Source of the DNA: Voacanga thouarsii
Lineage: Eukaryota > Streptophyta > Magnoliopsida > Gentianales > Apocynaceae
DNA length: 64,000 nucleotides
NCBI GenBank assembly: GCA_026120185.1
Contig: JANUWF010001101.1
Span: 2,356,001-2,420,000 of the forward strand
Direction of reading: 5' to 3'
The stretch's first letter is position 1; each line of letters begins with the position of its first letter. A program made the position numbers and the translations under genes. The notes under the pieces were generated by a model. That model ran no database searches, was not told the DNA's origin, and saw nothing but the letters and a program-made list of their open reading frames with translations. Shown here piece after piece: positions 50,027 through 62,768 of this stretch.

Positions 50027-51507
50027 TACGTATTTTTTAGTGTTGGAAATATTATCAACAAATGTCACAATCAATCAAATTTTAATTAAAATATTAAATA
50101 CTAAAATTACACAATTGAGCAAATAAATCCATCATGTTGTGTAGGGAATATCAAGTATCGAATATACAAGAATTTAGTAATTATGCTTACTTTACTCTAA
50201 TCTTTATTATTTAGCCGACAAAATAAAAAGATAAAGTAAATAATCTACTAACTTAATATACTAAAGAATAGATCAAATTCACACAAGAAAAGTCATAAGG
50301 ATTATCAAGGAATAAAAATAAGGAGAAAAGACATATAAAGAAGAAATCACCCAATTCTATGTCAAGTAATGCAAACACCCTTAAGATTATTAATTCCTAA
50401 TTCAAGCACCAGTAGGATTTCAATTGTGAATCTTATTTCTCTCGAGTTATAAAGTTTCTATTCGTAGTTAATTAAAGGTATTTCTACCTCTCCAATTAAA
50501 TATGAGAAAGTATTACGATCAACAATCTCAATTAAATTCGGAAGAAGTAATATCCCTATTTCAAGGCGATATCATTAATCTGCCAATTTCGAAAGCAAAA
50601 ATATCCCTATCTGTATATGATATTATTAACTCAATAATTACTAGGTCTAATCCCCCAACCTTTCTCTCGAGTTAATTAGTAGATAATAAATATTGAATTA
50701 ATTAGTCTGGAATAACCAATTCAATACATTAAAATTAAGTAATCAAATGTTAGAAATTGAAATCAATAGATCCAAAAGAAATCCAATTTAAGAATATAAA
50801 TTTAGGGTTCATCTCTCAATTATAGTTAAAACATATGAAACTCAATAGTGTCAAAGTAGAGTAAGGAAAGAAACAACTCATAGATAAGAAGGCTTCCTTC
50901 TTTTTCCTTGAGATCCTTTTAATCAATTCTCCTCTTCTTCTCCAAGATTTTCCTTGATTCTCCTCCTCTTGATTTTTGCTTGAACTCTCACAAAGTTCTG
51001 TAGGGTTTTTTATGTCCCTAAAAGAATTCCCCATTGGGTTACTATCCCCCTCTATTTATGGGAGTTTTGCCTTCCAAAAAGTGCTCAAAAAGACATTTTT
51101 TGCATAGAAAAATGAATAGCAGCCAACCTTAGCTACTAGCCTAGCTACTATGGATGAAATGACGCCGGTTAACATTTAAAAACTCCTTCGGCAGTAAGTA
51201 GCCAATGCCGGCTACCTTATTCTAGTCGGTGCTTGCTGGACTCTGCTCCATTTCTAGATTTTCTTTATTTCGCAATCTGTTCTTCAAAAAGTAATAAGCC
51301 CTAGCTCCTTTGAATCATCTCTAGCCTGTTACTCTCTGTTTGGCATATTTTTTATGGGTTTTCACCATCGTTTCCTGTACCTTTTCATTCCATAAATCTT
51401 ACACAAAAGATAGTAAAAAAGTGAGAATCAATAGTCATCTATACTTAATATCAACACAAATACAATCACAAATGACTCATAAATATAGATAAATCTAAAC
51501 CTTATCA
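50027..51507 (-). repeat. 5' LTR of the - strand non-autonomous element
   Basis: A direct repeat of 45528-46887, ending AAACCTTATCA on the + strand. Confidence 0.8.
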
Positions 51508-53229
51508 AAATGGAAACACTTTGTGTCACCTATTTATTTTACACATTCAGTTTTACATTTTTCTTCCTCATTTGGCATGAAATTTCACATAACAATTTCC
51601 TTATATTACTAGGTACACATAAAAAGGAGAATATTTACTGTATAAAATATTCATAAATTATATGGTTACATATTATCTTGAAACATATGCGTAAGTATAA
51701 TATTAGATTTGTAGTCTGGATACTGGTTTGATTAGAACTTGGTACCTGTCTAAACTGCAAATTAACATTCGTAGTTTGTATATATGTCATTGGACTAAGA
51801 TATTCTTGTTACATTTCAATTTCTTTAATTAAGGTGAATAATTGTTATATCTTCTAAATTTGTTTTTGTGCAATCATATTTGATCACTGATCATATGAAG
51901 CCAAAAGCAGCAAGTTCAGCAGAAGATTATTAGGATTAAGAGGTAATTACTTCCAATACAATTCACCAAACTTCAATTACTTAACATTTTACTTTTACCA
52001 AATGATAAATTTCCATCTTAATTACATATGGTAATTTGATATATTCTTGTTGCATAAGCTCCACATGTTCTGTCCCTCTATCATCTCTCACACTTTTGCT
52101 TATCATCAACAATCACTTCAACAGCTTCAACATCATGGATCAAAACCCTAGACCATCTATCATGCATACTTGTTACTATCACTTGACCATTGTAGTACCT
52201 TATTTCACCTTTTTACATCCTTAATATTATCGTCGACAAAGAATCGGATGCACCAGTATAGCACCCGTTGTCCCATTTGGCACAAAACCATATATTTCAA
52301 ATTGTTGTACTCCTGATGTATAGTCACTTCAGGTCCCTGTATCGAAATCAAACTTATTGGCTCTAAATGTAGAAAAGATCGATCAATAAGAATTTATGAT
52401 GTAAAGGAGTTGGAAAATAAGTATATGAATGTGAATTCAGTGTGAGGCTAAGTTCCGTGGCTAGGGCTGTGAAACTTTATCATTAGTGTAACCCACAGTT
52501 TCCAGATGCCATTTTCAAAGCTATATCGTTCTTCTAGTTGCACATTTTATGGCCTCTGTGTAAATTTTGTGTAAGAAGGTCAAGAAACAAACAAGAACAA
52601 AGAGCTGCCATACAATAGAAAATCAAGAAGTAAACAGAAACAGAGGGCTTCCATTCTTCTGCATCGATCTTCATCTGATGTTTTCACAGTAATACATACA
52701 CTATGTATAAAGTGGGAAATAGCTGTATATGTAAAAAGACTATGCTATCCTCTAAGTTATACAAAATAACAAAATTACTTTTTCTACATTTTCTATCACC
52801 CTCCCACAAACTCACGATGGGTGAAGGAAAACATCGAGAGTTTGCTAAGAAATGACTTGAAATGAGAAATAGTGTGGTGTTAGCCCTAAGGGCATTTTCC
52901 TGTATTTTAACTTATGACAAGCATTGATAAGAACTAACTTGTGTGATTTATATGTGATAGGGCATGTTTGACCTAGGTTCTTCCAAGGCATGCAAATAAA
53001 ATTGCTAAGCAACTCTTGAGTCATAGAATCCAAAAATGGATGGTCAAGTAGAAGATAAGTTTAAGAAATTGTATATCGAAAAGTCCTTGTGGAAGAATCA
53101 TAGATTAGGAATCTTTTGTTGAGGTATATTGTGTGAATTCATATGTTTTCTTTACCTTATGATTCAATTTATTTCTACTTTGAAGCGCACAAACAAAAAT
53201 ATTTCAAAGTATTAAGTCTTTAAAATTTT
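51508..53229. other. Gene-free stretch
   Basis: No supported coding sequence. Short frames here lack recognisable motifs. The left end of the copia LTR may lie in its right part. Confidence 0.4.
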
Positions 53230-54173
53230 GGATTGAGTAATTTAGATGGCTCTACATCCAAAAGCGTCGTCAAAAACTCTGTGAACAATGTCAAAATATT
53301 TCTGCCTAGAAAAGTGCCATTTTGGACTCACATTTTTGGATGCACCCTCATCCGATCCTTGAGTCCAAAGCTCTGAAAAATCTGACAGCGAGAAACTAAC
53401 TGTTTCTAGCCATTGGTGTATTACCTTTTACTTTTATAAAAGCTTTCAAAACTCGTTTTTAAAATAGATTTTTGTGCTATCTTTCTTATAAATACTCCTG
53501 TACTTCAGATTACAAAAATTTCCTTTTTCATAAGTGCTTCAAAGAGAAATCAAATTGCTTCAAAAAGGTAAAAATTGTTGGTGCTCATTTGTTTGCACAT
53601 TTGCTCAAAGGAGTGAGCTATCTCTGTTTCATTCCTATAATCTTTTTGTATATCAAGATTGTGGTGTAAAATCCATTTGGGGTGAGCCTTGATTTGTAGA
53701 TTGGTTGAGAGGCTTGGATAAAACTAAGTGTAGTGATCCTCTTGTGTAATTGGTATAGATAGACACCATTAAGCTGACTGAGTTTATAGAGATCTGATTT
53801 AAAATCCTTAAGTGTGAGCTTAAGGTAGTGGACGTAGATTTTTGAGGATCGAATCACTATAAATCTCTTGTTTATCTTCCTTGTATTTATTTCTGACAGC
53901 TTGCAAATCTTTTTGCATAAAGTTTTCAATCATTCAAAATAAATCTTTATGATTCTCACCAACTCATCTTTATTCTTATACTGATTGCACATCTCTTATC
54001 TCATATCCTTAAGTTCCCAGATGACTTCTTAAAGCTGCACATAACTCGTTTTTGCACAACTTGTAAACACTTCGATTTGTAAAATAAAAGGAGCATTTTG
54101 AAAATTAGATATTTTTCTGAAAAGTGTTTTAAAATTTTTCAAGAACCCTATTCACTACCTATAAGGTTTTTCA
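53230..54173 (+). repeat. Probable 5' LTR of a copia (Sirevirus-like) element
   Basis: It ends in CA at 54173, three bases before an initiator-Met-tRNA PBS. The sequence has the look of a Sirevirus LTR, with a long U3, GGTGAGCCTTGATTTGTAGA and GAGGATCGAATCACTATAAA. The left boundary is a guess, because no second LTR was found for comparison. Confidence 0.45.
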
Positions 54174-54175
54174 AT

Positions 54176-54187
54176 TGGTATCAGAGC
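54176..54187 (+). other. Primer binding site, initiator methionine tRNA
   Basis: TGGTATCAGAGC is complementary to the 3' end of plant initiator tRNA-Met and is the usual PBS of copia elements. Confidence 0.88.
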
Positions 54188-54234
54188 ATTGGCCTACTCT
54201 TCTTCAGTTAAACAATCTTGTAGAAAAGATTCTT

Positions 54235-56025
54235 ATGGTAAATATTTTCTCTATTCTCTATATCGAGGGATCTTTCATAAATAGACCTCCTTTGTTCACT
54301 GGAAGTAATTACACATTTTGAAAAAATCGTATGAAGATCTATATTTGCTCAATTAATTTTGAACTATGAAATTTAATTGAAAGAGGACCATATGTCCCTT
54401 CTAGAAGTGTTGAAGGTTGAATAGTTTCTAAATAGAGTGATGAATATGATGTTGAAGATAATGCCAAAATGACATTGAATTTTCAAGTTATGAACATTCT
54501 ATGTTGTGCCCTTGAAACCATTGAATATAATGAAGTAAGTGGCTGTGATTCAGCCCATGACAACATATGGAGATTGCTTGAAGTCACCCATGAGGGGTTA
54601 AATCAAGTGAAGGAATCGAAGCTGGGGCTTTTGCTTCATGATTATGAATTATTTACAATGAAGCCAAATGAGAGCATAATCGATATGTTCACTAGATTCA
54701 CAAATTTTGCAAATGGACTTAAGGCTTACGGGAAAAGCTATTCCTTTGGTGAACAAAATAGAAAAATTCTGAATGCCTTGCTAAAGAGTTGGCAACCTAA
54801 AGTTTTGACTGTGGAGGAATCAAAAGATTTGAAAACCTTATTCACTGAAGGCCTAATTGGCTCTCTCTTAACTTATGAAATGAAATTCAAAAGGTTTCAA
54901 GAATTTGATGACAATGACAAAGGCAAAAGAGGAATAGCACTGAAAACTGTTGATGATGACGCTGATAGTAGTCAATCTAATAGTGACGATGGAACTGAAG
55001 TGGATACCGAAGAATTGGCCATGATTGCAAAAAAATTCAGAAAGATGTTCAAAAAGGGAAATTTCAAAAGAGGTAAGAAGTTCGTAAATAAAAAAGGACA
55101 AACTTTATTTTTCAAACCTCAACGCTATGAATGCAAGAGTATAGAATACTTCATTGCTGACTGCCCAATAGTTAAAGAGAAAGAAGCCAAGATGCTCAAA
55201 AAGAAAAAGAAGGATTTGAAAACAAAGAAAGGAAAAGGATTGAAGGGAACTTGGGATCAAAATGAGTTCGAATATGAGAAAAATGGGGATTCTGAAAATG
55301 AAACAGCTAACATATGCTTTATGGCAGTGGAGGATAAAGTAAACTCTCCTCCATCTAACTTTGTAGTTGAATTGCATGATTCTACTTGTGATAATAGTGC
55401 TAATCCAAATGAACTTCTTATTGATATGTTCTGTGAACTAAAAAGACTGTCAAGAAAGAATACGGAAATGAAAGTGAAAATTTATTCCTTATTAAATGAG
55501 AATGACAATCTGATAAGTGAGAACAAAACTCTTCTTGATTCCATGTGCTGCTTGAATGTTGAAAAAGAAATCATTTCTACTTTCTTGAACTATTCTGCTC
55601 TTGAGAATAAATGTTTGTGTGATAAAGTCTCATTTCTTGAAGTCATGATCCGTAAGTTTGATAATATGAAAATGAAAATTGATGATCTTATTATTTGTAT
55701 TGAAAAATTCACTGATGGCCGAAGCAATCTGAATAAACTTCTTAGAGTTCAACGGATGGTTGGAAACAGAAATGGCCTTGGCTACGGTAATATACATAAA
55801 ACAAAAAAATACAAGTCTTATTTTGTGAAAGTAAACTCTTCAAACAGAAATAACACATGCTGCACTTATTGTGGTAAAAATGGACACAATGCATCTAGGT
55901 GTCATATTAGGAAAAGTATTGGATTAGGAATGAAAATTGATTGGAGAATTAAAAGAATTATTACTAACCCCTATAGACCCAAGAAGATATGGATACAAAA
56001 AATTACTCTCCCATCTCATGTATGA
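54235..56025 (+). pseudogene. Copia (Sirevirus-like) Gag, N-terminal stops, pol missing
   Basis: One frame runs from ATG 54235 to 56025. It begins MVNIFSI...FINRPPLFTGSNY, as in Sirevirus Gag, but has stops between 54319 and 54434. From 54469 it is open for 518 codons. The UBN2-type gag core has GCDSAHDNIWRLLEV, MFTRFTNFANGLKAYGKSYS and LTVEESKDLKTL. A first zinc knuckle is degenerate (YECKSIEYFIADCP, His lost). A Lys-rich linker and coiled coil follow. An intact CX2CX4HX4C knuckle lies at 55861-55902 (CTYCGKNGHNASRC). After the stop at 56023-56025 no protease, integrase or RT follows. Gag forms the virus-like particle. Here it is a truncated relic, though most of the frame is still open. Confidence 0.8.
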
Positions 56026-57109
56026 AGGATTAAAATGGCAAAAGTAATCAAAACGAAAGCATACTAGGAAAATAAAAAATTTATTTCTGTGATTGAATGG
56101 CCCTCTTCGCACTGGTGTATATGTCTGTATAAAAATACTTGAGGCTATTGGATCACGTCATTGCAAATGTTTACTACGTCTCATTCACGTGAAACCTTTG
56201 ATATTCCGAAATGGTGCCTGTAGCATAGCCGGTAAAGGTTTAAAGATTGGGTTTTGACAAGCCTTTGAAGGCTCCGTCGAAAATGTTTGTTGGGTTTCTG
56301 TCTCTGTGATTGAAAAATGAACTCCGAAGTCCTGTCAACTAATACCTTCCTTCAATTCATTTTCATTTATTTCAGCAGATCCCTCGAGAGAGAGTCCATT
56401 TGTGTGCAAACAGAAAGTATCCATACTTTCTGTTATCTTGCATGCGAAATAACACGGGTTCTATCTCGTGTTGTTTTTTTTTTAAATTTTAATTAATTAA
56501 TTAATTAATTAAATTATTATTTAATTAATTTAATTTTTAAAATTTTATTTTACCCTTGATCTTATTCATTGGGTCAGATAAAATTATTTATTTTTGGGTT
56601 TAAACACCTATAAATAATAAATCTCAATTATTTATTTTTTGAGCTTTATTAAACAGCCCAATACATAATTAACAAGTCCAAATAAACTAATATAAAATTT
56701 CATACATTTTATGTAGTTTATATCCAAATTAATTTTCTAATTATTCAATTTGGGCCTTGGGCCCTAAATAATTAATTAACCAATTAAATTAGATAAAATA
56801 AATATTCTTTCTCGGACCTTTTATTTTATTCTAGTCCAATAATAAATTAGACTAATAAAATAAAACCCATAATTATCAAGACTAATTCCTTAACCCAAAT
56901 CTTTCAAGACTTAAGGACCATTTCGGGGATCAAAAGACACATCTCTTTGACTACTAAAATACCCCTACTATATAAATAGCTATATTTTGTATTTTAAATA
57001 TTTTCAACTATCACCATAAGGAAATATTGACCCCAAGGACAATACTGCGTTAGCAAAGTCTTCGACCTATAAGTGCAATGACTAAATTTAGAGAGGAAAA
57101 GTGTACTTT
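56026..57109. other. Non-coding stretch, possibly LTR-derived
   Basis: No supported gene. The AT-rich part from about 56470 has (TTAA)n and a TATATAAATAG string at about 56970-56980, which would suit a retroelement promoter. No partner repeat was found, so it is left unassigned. Confidence 0.35.
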
Positions 57110-57980
57110 TGATACCCCAATCCCACATGGGATTGGGATAAGAAGTGTATATGGTATATAAGGATGGGCCTAAGTACCCATTGTCAACTTGGGATATCTA
57201 TTTTGGCCCAGCGAGGACGGCGGCCAAGTAGTTGACGTGGGTGCTGCCAGGCCCATAGTCGCGCTCCCGGGACCGCGAGCACGGAGCGTAATATTTTGTA
57301 TCAGAGTTGGGAATTAAGTGCTACACCGTGCGCGGTAGAATCCTATGCCGCCTGGTTGGTTCGGCATGGGAACTAAGTGCTATACTGTGCGTGGTAGGAG
57401 CCACCTCTAAAATCTTATGCCGCTTGATTGGTCCTAGGTTTGGCCCCTAAAAGTATGGGCCCAGCGAGGACGCTTGGGCCTAAAGGAGGGGTGAATGTGA
57501 TATCCCAATCCTACATGAGATTCGGATGAGAAGTGTGTATGGTATATAAAGATGGAGCTTAAGTATCCATTATCAACTTGGGATATCCATTTTGGCCCAG
57601 CGAGAATGGCGGCCAAATAGTTGGCCGTGAGTGCTGCGAGGTTTATAATCGCGCTCCCGGGTCCGCGGGCACGGGATGTGACATTTGGTGTCAGAGTAGG
57701 TAATCAGCCTTCAGTATGGGAACTAAGTGCTACACCGTGCGTGGTGGGAGTCACCTTTAGAATCCCATGCCGCTTGGTTAGTCCTGGGTTTGGCCCCTAT
57801 GGGCCCAGTGAGGACGCTAGGGCTTAAAGGAGGGGTGAATATGATACCCCAATCCCATATGGGATTGGGATGAGAAGTGTATATGGTATATAAGGATGGA
57901 CCTAAGTACCCATTGTCAACTTTGGATATCCATTTTGGCCCAGCGAGGACGGCGGCTAAATAGTTGACTATAGGTTCTGC
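57110..57980 (+). mobile_element. TRIM (miniature LTR retrotransposon) tandem array
   Basis: The order is LTR (57110-57293), PBS (57294-57312), short interior, LTR (57498-57683), PBS (57685-57700), short interior, truncated LTR (57842-57980). LTRs begin TGATACCCCAATCCC with the palindrome CAATCCCACATGGGATTGGG, and the intact one ends GGGATGTGACA. The PBSs are TTTGTATCAGAGTTGGG and TTGGTGTCAGAGTAGG, variants of the initiator-Met-tRNA site. Purine-rich AAAGGAGGGGTGAAT precedes LTRs 2 and 3. Interiors are about 145-190 bp with no coding capacity. It is notably GC-richer than its surroundings. Confidence 0.85.
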
Positions 57981-57981
57981 A

Positions 57982-58751
57982 TAATGTTTTGATTGTAATT
58001 AGATATTATTTTGGAGATTATGATTTTGAGTTAATTGAAACATATAATCAATTGATTGTTATTTTTCTTACGAAGTTGGTTGATTGATTTTTGTTGTTAA
58101 CTTGCTTGAAAAAGAGGTTGGTAATGACTTCAATTAATTAATTTCATATTTGTTATCTCTTAACTTGCTTGAAAAAGGAGTTAATTGTTTAGAACATTAG
58201 TAATCAAAGGTTAGTTGATGATTGCTAGAATATGAATTTATTAATTAATTTCATATTTTAAATCACTTAAAATATAGGGGTTTATGTGAGGATTGATTTT
58301 AATGATCTTTTGGATAAGTTAGTCGAGACAGAATATGTTCACTAATTTAACTAGAAGATAACTATTCCTTGAATTGCTAATGAAGTGGGTCTATATTAAA
58401 TCTTTTATGATGTCAAGACGATAATTGATTGTGATGAATGCTAATTGGTCCAATCTTGTATTTTCAAGACAATTGTCTAGTTACATGAAATTGCATTATT
58501 AAGTTATATATATTTTTATCTTTATTTATTTTTATTTTTATTTTCTTCTTATTTTATCAGCTAAACAATAAAGATTTGGGTAACGTAAGGTGGGAGCCTA
58601 AATTCTCGTGGATTCGATACTTGCTATTCCTTGTACTATACGATGGGTATACTTGCTCGTATGTGTATTGATTTTAGCGGTTGGTATTTTAATTAAAACT
58701 TGAGTAATTGTGTTATTTGTTGGTAATATTTTCTACACTAAAAAATACGCA
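57982..58751 (+). repeat. 5'-truncated left LTR
   Basis: A direct repeat of 61972-62759, from TAATGTTTTGATT to AAAATACGCA. Confidence 0.85.
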
Positions 58752-58760
58752 TCCAGTTTT

Positions 58761-58778
58761 TGGCATGCTGCCAGGGAT
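58761..58778 (+). other. Primer binding site of the + strand non-autonomous element
   Basis: TGGCATGCTGCCAGGGAT follows the LTR end by nine bases and resembles TGGCGCCGTTGCCGGGGA, a common PBS in plant Ty3 elements often assigned to tRNA-Asp. Confidence 0.7.
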
Positions 58779-59161
58779 GGGTATTATCGAAAACACATGA
58801 ATCATGTTGATTTAGCCGTTGTTGTATTTGTAAATATGACTAACTTTTGTCTTTCGGTAGTTTGTGAATATTTCTATTTTGTGTATTTTTCTTTTCTTTG
58901 TTTTGCTGTTATTTTTGTTTGTTTTTATTTTTATTTTTAATTTGATTTTTGTTTTTCTTTGAGTGGGAGATTCAAAACATCATTATGGACAATTATTCAT
59001 GAGCACAATGCCAGAGGAGCTATAATGATGATACGTTGGCAAGTTTGCAAGCTCGGATCACCGCTTTTAGTGAGATGTCACTTGAAATTTCGATCAAATC
59101 CTTTGTTGCCAATACAAACACGTCCATTAGGTGGCATGAAGAAGCATTCCAACGAATGAGC

Positions 59162-59812
59162 TATTAAATAATACAACTAGCTAAGTTGGTTGAAGATGCC
59201 ATAAAGGTCCGTACAATTGAACAAGAGATTCCCCAAGGAAAGGAGAAAGGATATGAGGAACAATTGCCTAATGTGAAAAGAGAGGTATTCGATTCTTTTC
59301 TATGTGCTAATATTTCTAATCTCTCTTTATCACATGATTTCATAGGTTCCTCTCCATTCTTGGGGGACAACGGTCCAAATGATGATGTATGGAGTTTAAT
59401 ATGTCTCAATGAGTTAGATTTATAAGTGATTCATCATAAGAAGCCATTAGAGGATGTTGACAAAATATACCCTTCACCCCAATTTCAGCGAGGTAGCTTG
59501 GTATTTGTAGAAGTATTGCAAAGCAAGAATTTCTTCATCCCATCTTTGAAAGCTCAAATACTAAGTTTTAAGGGAAATTTCAATTGTGACAAATCTTTTG
59601 AAGGGTTAAGTGGTGATTCTCATGTTTACACACTTTTTAGACATAATTTACATTTTTGTATTGAAAACTTGATTTGTATGTCTAAAAGAGTGTTATGGAA
59701 GGAGGGTCTTGCATGTATATTTATTGCAACTAATATTCTCCATGAACCCTCTATTTTTCAAAACCATCTCTTATTTCTACTTTCATCATGCCTATCTTTT
59801 TCTCAGTATTAA
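59162..59812 (+). pseudogene. Degenerate internal reading frames, product not recognised
   Basis: The frame at 59426-59812 holds FQRGSLVFVEVLQSKNFFIP and DSHVYTLFRHNLHFCIENLI. The second motif has a counterpart in the sister element (48435-48644), so it was probably once coding. The frame just upstream (59186-59425) has EQEIPQGKEKGYEEQLPNVK and is acidic to charged. No enzyme motif is visible. Confidence 0.4.
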
Positions 59813-61388
59813 TTTCTTTTTCAAAGGTTTGATGAGAAAGTATGATGAGTGGAAAGAGTTTGTATCTTTATTTTGTGTTTGGAGTTGTTAGGTGTTATTT
59901 CCCCTAATAATAAGGAAAATATTTTTCATCTTAAGTGTGGACGAGTGAGTCGTGTCTTTATTTACTTTCTTAGGATTTTTAGTTTGTTTTCTTATATTTA
60001 GGTGTGTCTTTCTTTTATTATTATTTTTTGTGCTTTTATTTATGTTTTCTTTTGTAGGTTAGAATAAAGTCCTCTTGGACAAACTCTTCTATCTATTTCA
60101 CATTTTTATATCTATTGGAGCTTTATTACACTTGGGAAGTATTGCTTAACTTTCTATCCATCATTTATCATTTTTGGTCCCTTTGGAGATGCTTTATTGT
60201 GTTAACTTTTGGCCAATGAGGACATTGTCTAGTTTAAGTGTGGGGGAGTAGTTTAGTAATATTTTTTATCCAAGTTTTTATCTATGATCTTGGTATCTTC
60301 TTGGTATCAAACAATTTTGTTGAAAAATTGAAAAAATTGAAAATTTGGAAGTTTGGAGCTAAATTGAGCTTATTTGTCTATAATGGAGTGATGATTTTCT
60401 TATTAATTTTGGATATGAATTTGTCATTCATTATGGTTGGATTTTTATTTAAAGGTAAACTTGTATATTAAATTGAATTTTACTAAGTCTTGAGAATTTA
60501 AGTTAACCTTGGTTATATTGGGTATTTGAGTTTTATTTTATTCTTTAAGTTTGAATATGGATGATATGATGAAATATGGGAAGAGTTGTTGACTAATTCT
60601 TGTATTATAGATTTAAAATTTGCTTGACTTTGAATTGTGAATAAGGAATGTGAGGAAATAAAATAAAATAAAATAAAAATAGTTGAGTGAGTTGGAAATA
60701 ATGTAAGTTGAAAAAAATTACTTTCATCTGTTGAGCAAAGAAAAAGAAAAAGAGAGAGACCTTTTGTTGAAAATGGGGCTAATACGGTAAGTGGAAGAGA
60801 AGAAACAAAGAAGCATCAAACTCTTTTGAGACTATCCAGAAGGCAAGAAGGTAAGGACAGAAAAAAGGTAGGAAAGAGAAAAGAGAGGTAAAAATGCTAA
60901 AAAAAAAAAAAATGATGACTAAAAAAGGGCCAATACGGTGTGTGAAGAAAAATCTATGCACTTGAGACTATCAATTCCCTAAGTCATTAAAAAAAATTTT
61001 AAAAGGAAAAAAGAGAATAAAGTGTTTTCCTTCTCTCATTACTTGAGTTGAGTAAATTCGAGTTTATAATGTTTGAATTGGTTAAATGACTTGACTTGGA
61101 TGATTTATGTTATCGATGTTTTTGCTTGAGGAATAGGATGATTTTCTTGTATTAGATATAAGCTTGTTTAACTTAACTTTGATGGCCTTGGAATTGTTTG
61201 ATTTAATACAAGAGTTTATAAGATTTTGAAAGGGTTGAATGAATGACAAATTTATATTTAAGGTTAGAAGAAGGTTATGTCTTCGTTATGGATGAATTTT
61301 ATAAGGACAAATTTACTAAATTATTTTGTCTTGTTCTAAATGCTTAGTGTTTTAAATCTTGTTTGCCTGAGGACAAGCAAAAGTTCAA

Positions 61389-61401
61389 GTGTAGGGATAT
61401 G
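61389..61401 (+). other. Polypurine tract of the + strand non-autonomous element
   Basis: GTGTAGGGATATG directly precedes the LTR start TGATGGGGGC. Confidence 0.65.
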
Positions 61402-62759
61402 TGATGGGGGCTAAATTCATTATTATTTTTATTTGAAGTTATTTTGAGATGCATTTGTTATAATAACTAGGCATATTCCTTCCTATTTGACATTTTGTTT
61501 GTAAAAAGTATTTTTGACGAATTTATGTAGAATTAAGTAGATTTTGAACAAAAATGTGAGAGTCTCCAGAATGGACCCGGCGCCAAATTCAGATAATGCA
61601 CCAGGTGCTAGGTCTGCTCTGAAAAAGAGGAAATTGAGGATAAAAACATATTGGACCCGGTGCCAAGTGGGCCGAACGGACCCGTCGCCAGATTTACTCT
61701 GCCTAGAGGCGATTTTGCGCTAATTTAGTATTTTTCAAAAGATTTTGGTATTTTCTGAATTCTACTCGGACTAGACTTTTCAAGTAACGAATTTTGGTAT
61801 CAAGAAGGCTTTTAAATACAAAAGAAAGGTGTGATTTGAAGAATTCAAGCTAGCTACTCAATCACCACTCAAAGGAGCATTATTCAAAGGAGGTTTTCAA
61901 AAGAATAAAAAGGGCTTGTATATGAGTTTTATCTTTTATATTTTATTTACTTTTCTCGAACAATGATGTGTTAATGTTTTGATTATAATTGGATATTATT
62001 TTGGAGATTATGATTTTAACTTAATTGGAACTTTTGATCAATTGATTGTTATTCTTGGTATTTGATTGCTTGTTTTTCTTACAGAGTTGGTTGATTGTTT
62101 TTTGTTATTAACTTGCTTGCAAAAGAGGTTGGTAATGAATTCAATTAATTAATTTTATATTCGTTATCTCTTAACTTGCTTAAAAAAGGAGTTAACTGTT
62201 TAGAACATTGGTAATCAAAAGTTAGTTGATGGTTGCTAGAATTTGGATTCATTAACTAATTTCATATTTTAAATCACCTAGAATATAAGAGTTTATGTGA
62301 GGATTGATTTTAATGCATCTTTTGAATAAGTTAGTCGAGACAGAATATGTTCACTAATTTAACTAGAAGATAGTGACTCCATGGATTGCAAACGAAGTGG
62401 GTCTATATTAAATCCTTCATGATACCAAGACGACAATTAATTGTGATGAATGCTAATTGGTTCAATCTTGTATTTTCAAGATAATTGTTTAGTTACATAA
62501 AATTACATCATTGAGTTATATCCATTTTTATCTTTATTTATTTTTCTTTTTATTTTCTTCTTATTTTATTGACTAAACAATAAAAATTTGGATAAAGTAA
62601 GGTGGGAGTCTAAGTTCTAGTGGATTCGATACTTGTTATTCCCTATATTATATGATGGGTATACTTACCCGTATATGTGATTTTAGTGATTGTCATTTTA
62701 ATTAAAACTAGAGTAATTATGCTATTTGTTGATAATATTTTCTATACTAAAAACATGCA
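61402..62759 (+). repeat. Right LTR, complete
   Basis: 1358 bp from TGATGGGGGC to AAACATGCA. It matches the left LTR fragment over its last 790 bp. Confidence 0.8.
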
Positions 62760-62768
62760 TTAAGTTTT

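Larger units (their letters stand above)
45528..51507 (-). mobile_element. Non-autonomous LTR retrotransposon, - strand
   Basis: Two direct repeats of about 1.4 kb (45528-46887 and 50027-51507) enclose about 3.1 kb. A PBS-like site sits inside the right LTR and a PPT beside the left LTR, giving leftward polarity. The interior has only short degenerate reading frames and no recognisable RT, RNase H or integrase. It is the sister of the + strand element at 57982-62759, as shown by the same LTR ends, the same PBS spacing and a shared internal reading frame. The PBS type is that of many plant Ty3/Athila-like elements. No clear target duplication was found. Confidence 0.75.
57982..62759 (+). mobile_element. 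Non-autonomous LTR retrotransposon, + strand
   Basis: A left LTR fragment (57982-58751), PBS, interior (58779-61401) and a complete right LTR (61402-62759) form this element. The interior holds GTGTGGGGGAGTAG near 60237 and a PPT at the right end, but no RT or integrase. It is the sister of 45528-51507 in opposite orientation. About 570 bp of the left LTR are missing where the TRIM array abuts it. Confidence 0.75.

Noticed and set aside
52036..52224. 62-aa frame starting MIYSCCISS
   Set aside because: Short, with no motif, no splice context and no similarity that I recognise.
57434..57827. Open frames of 60-68 aa in the TRIM array
   Set aside because: They result from the GC-richer TRIM sequence, which has no coding capacity in this element class.
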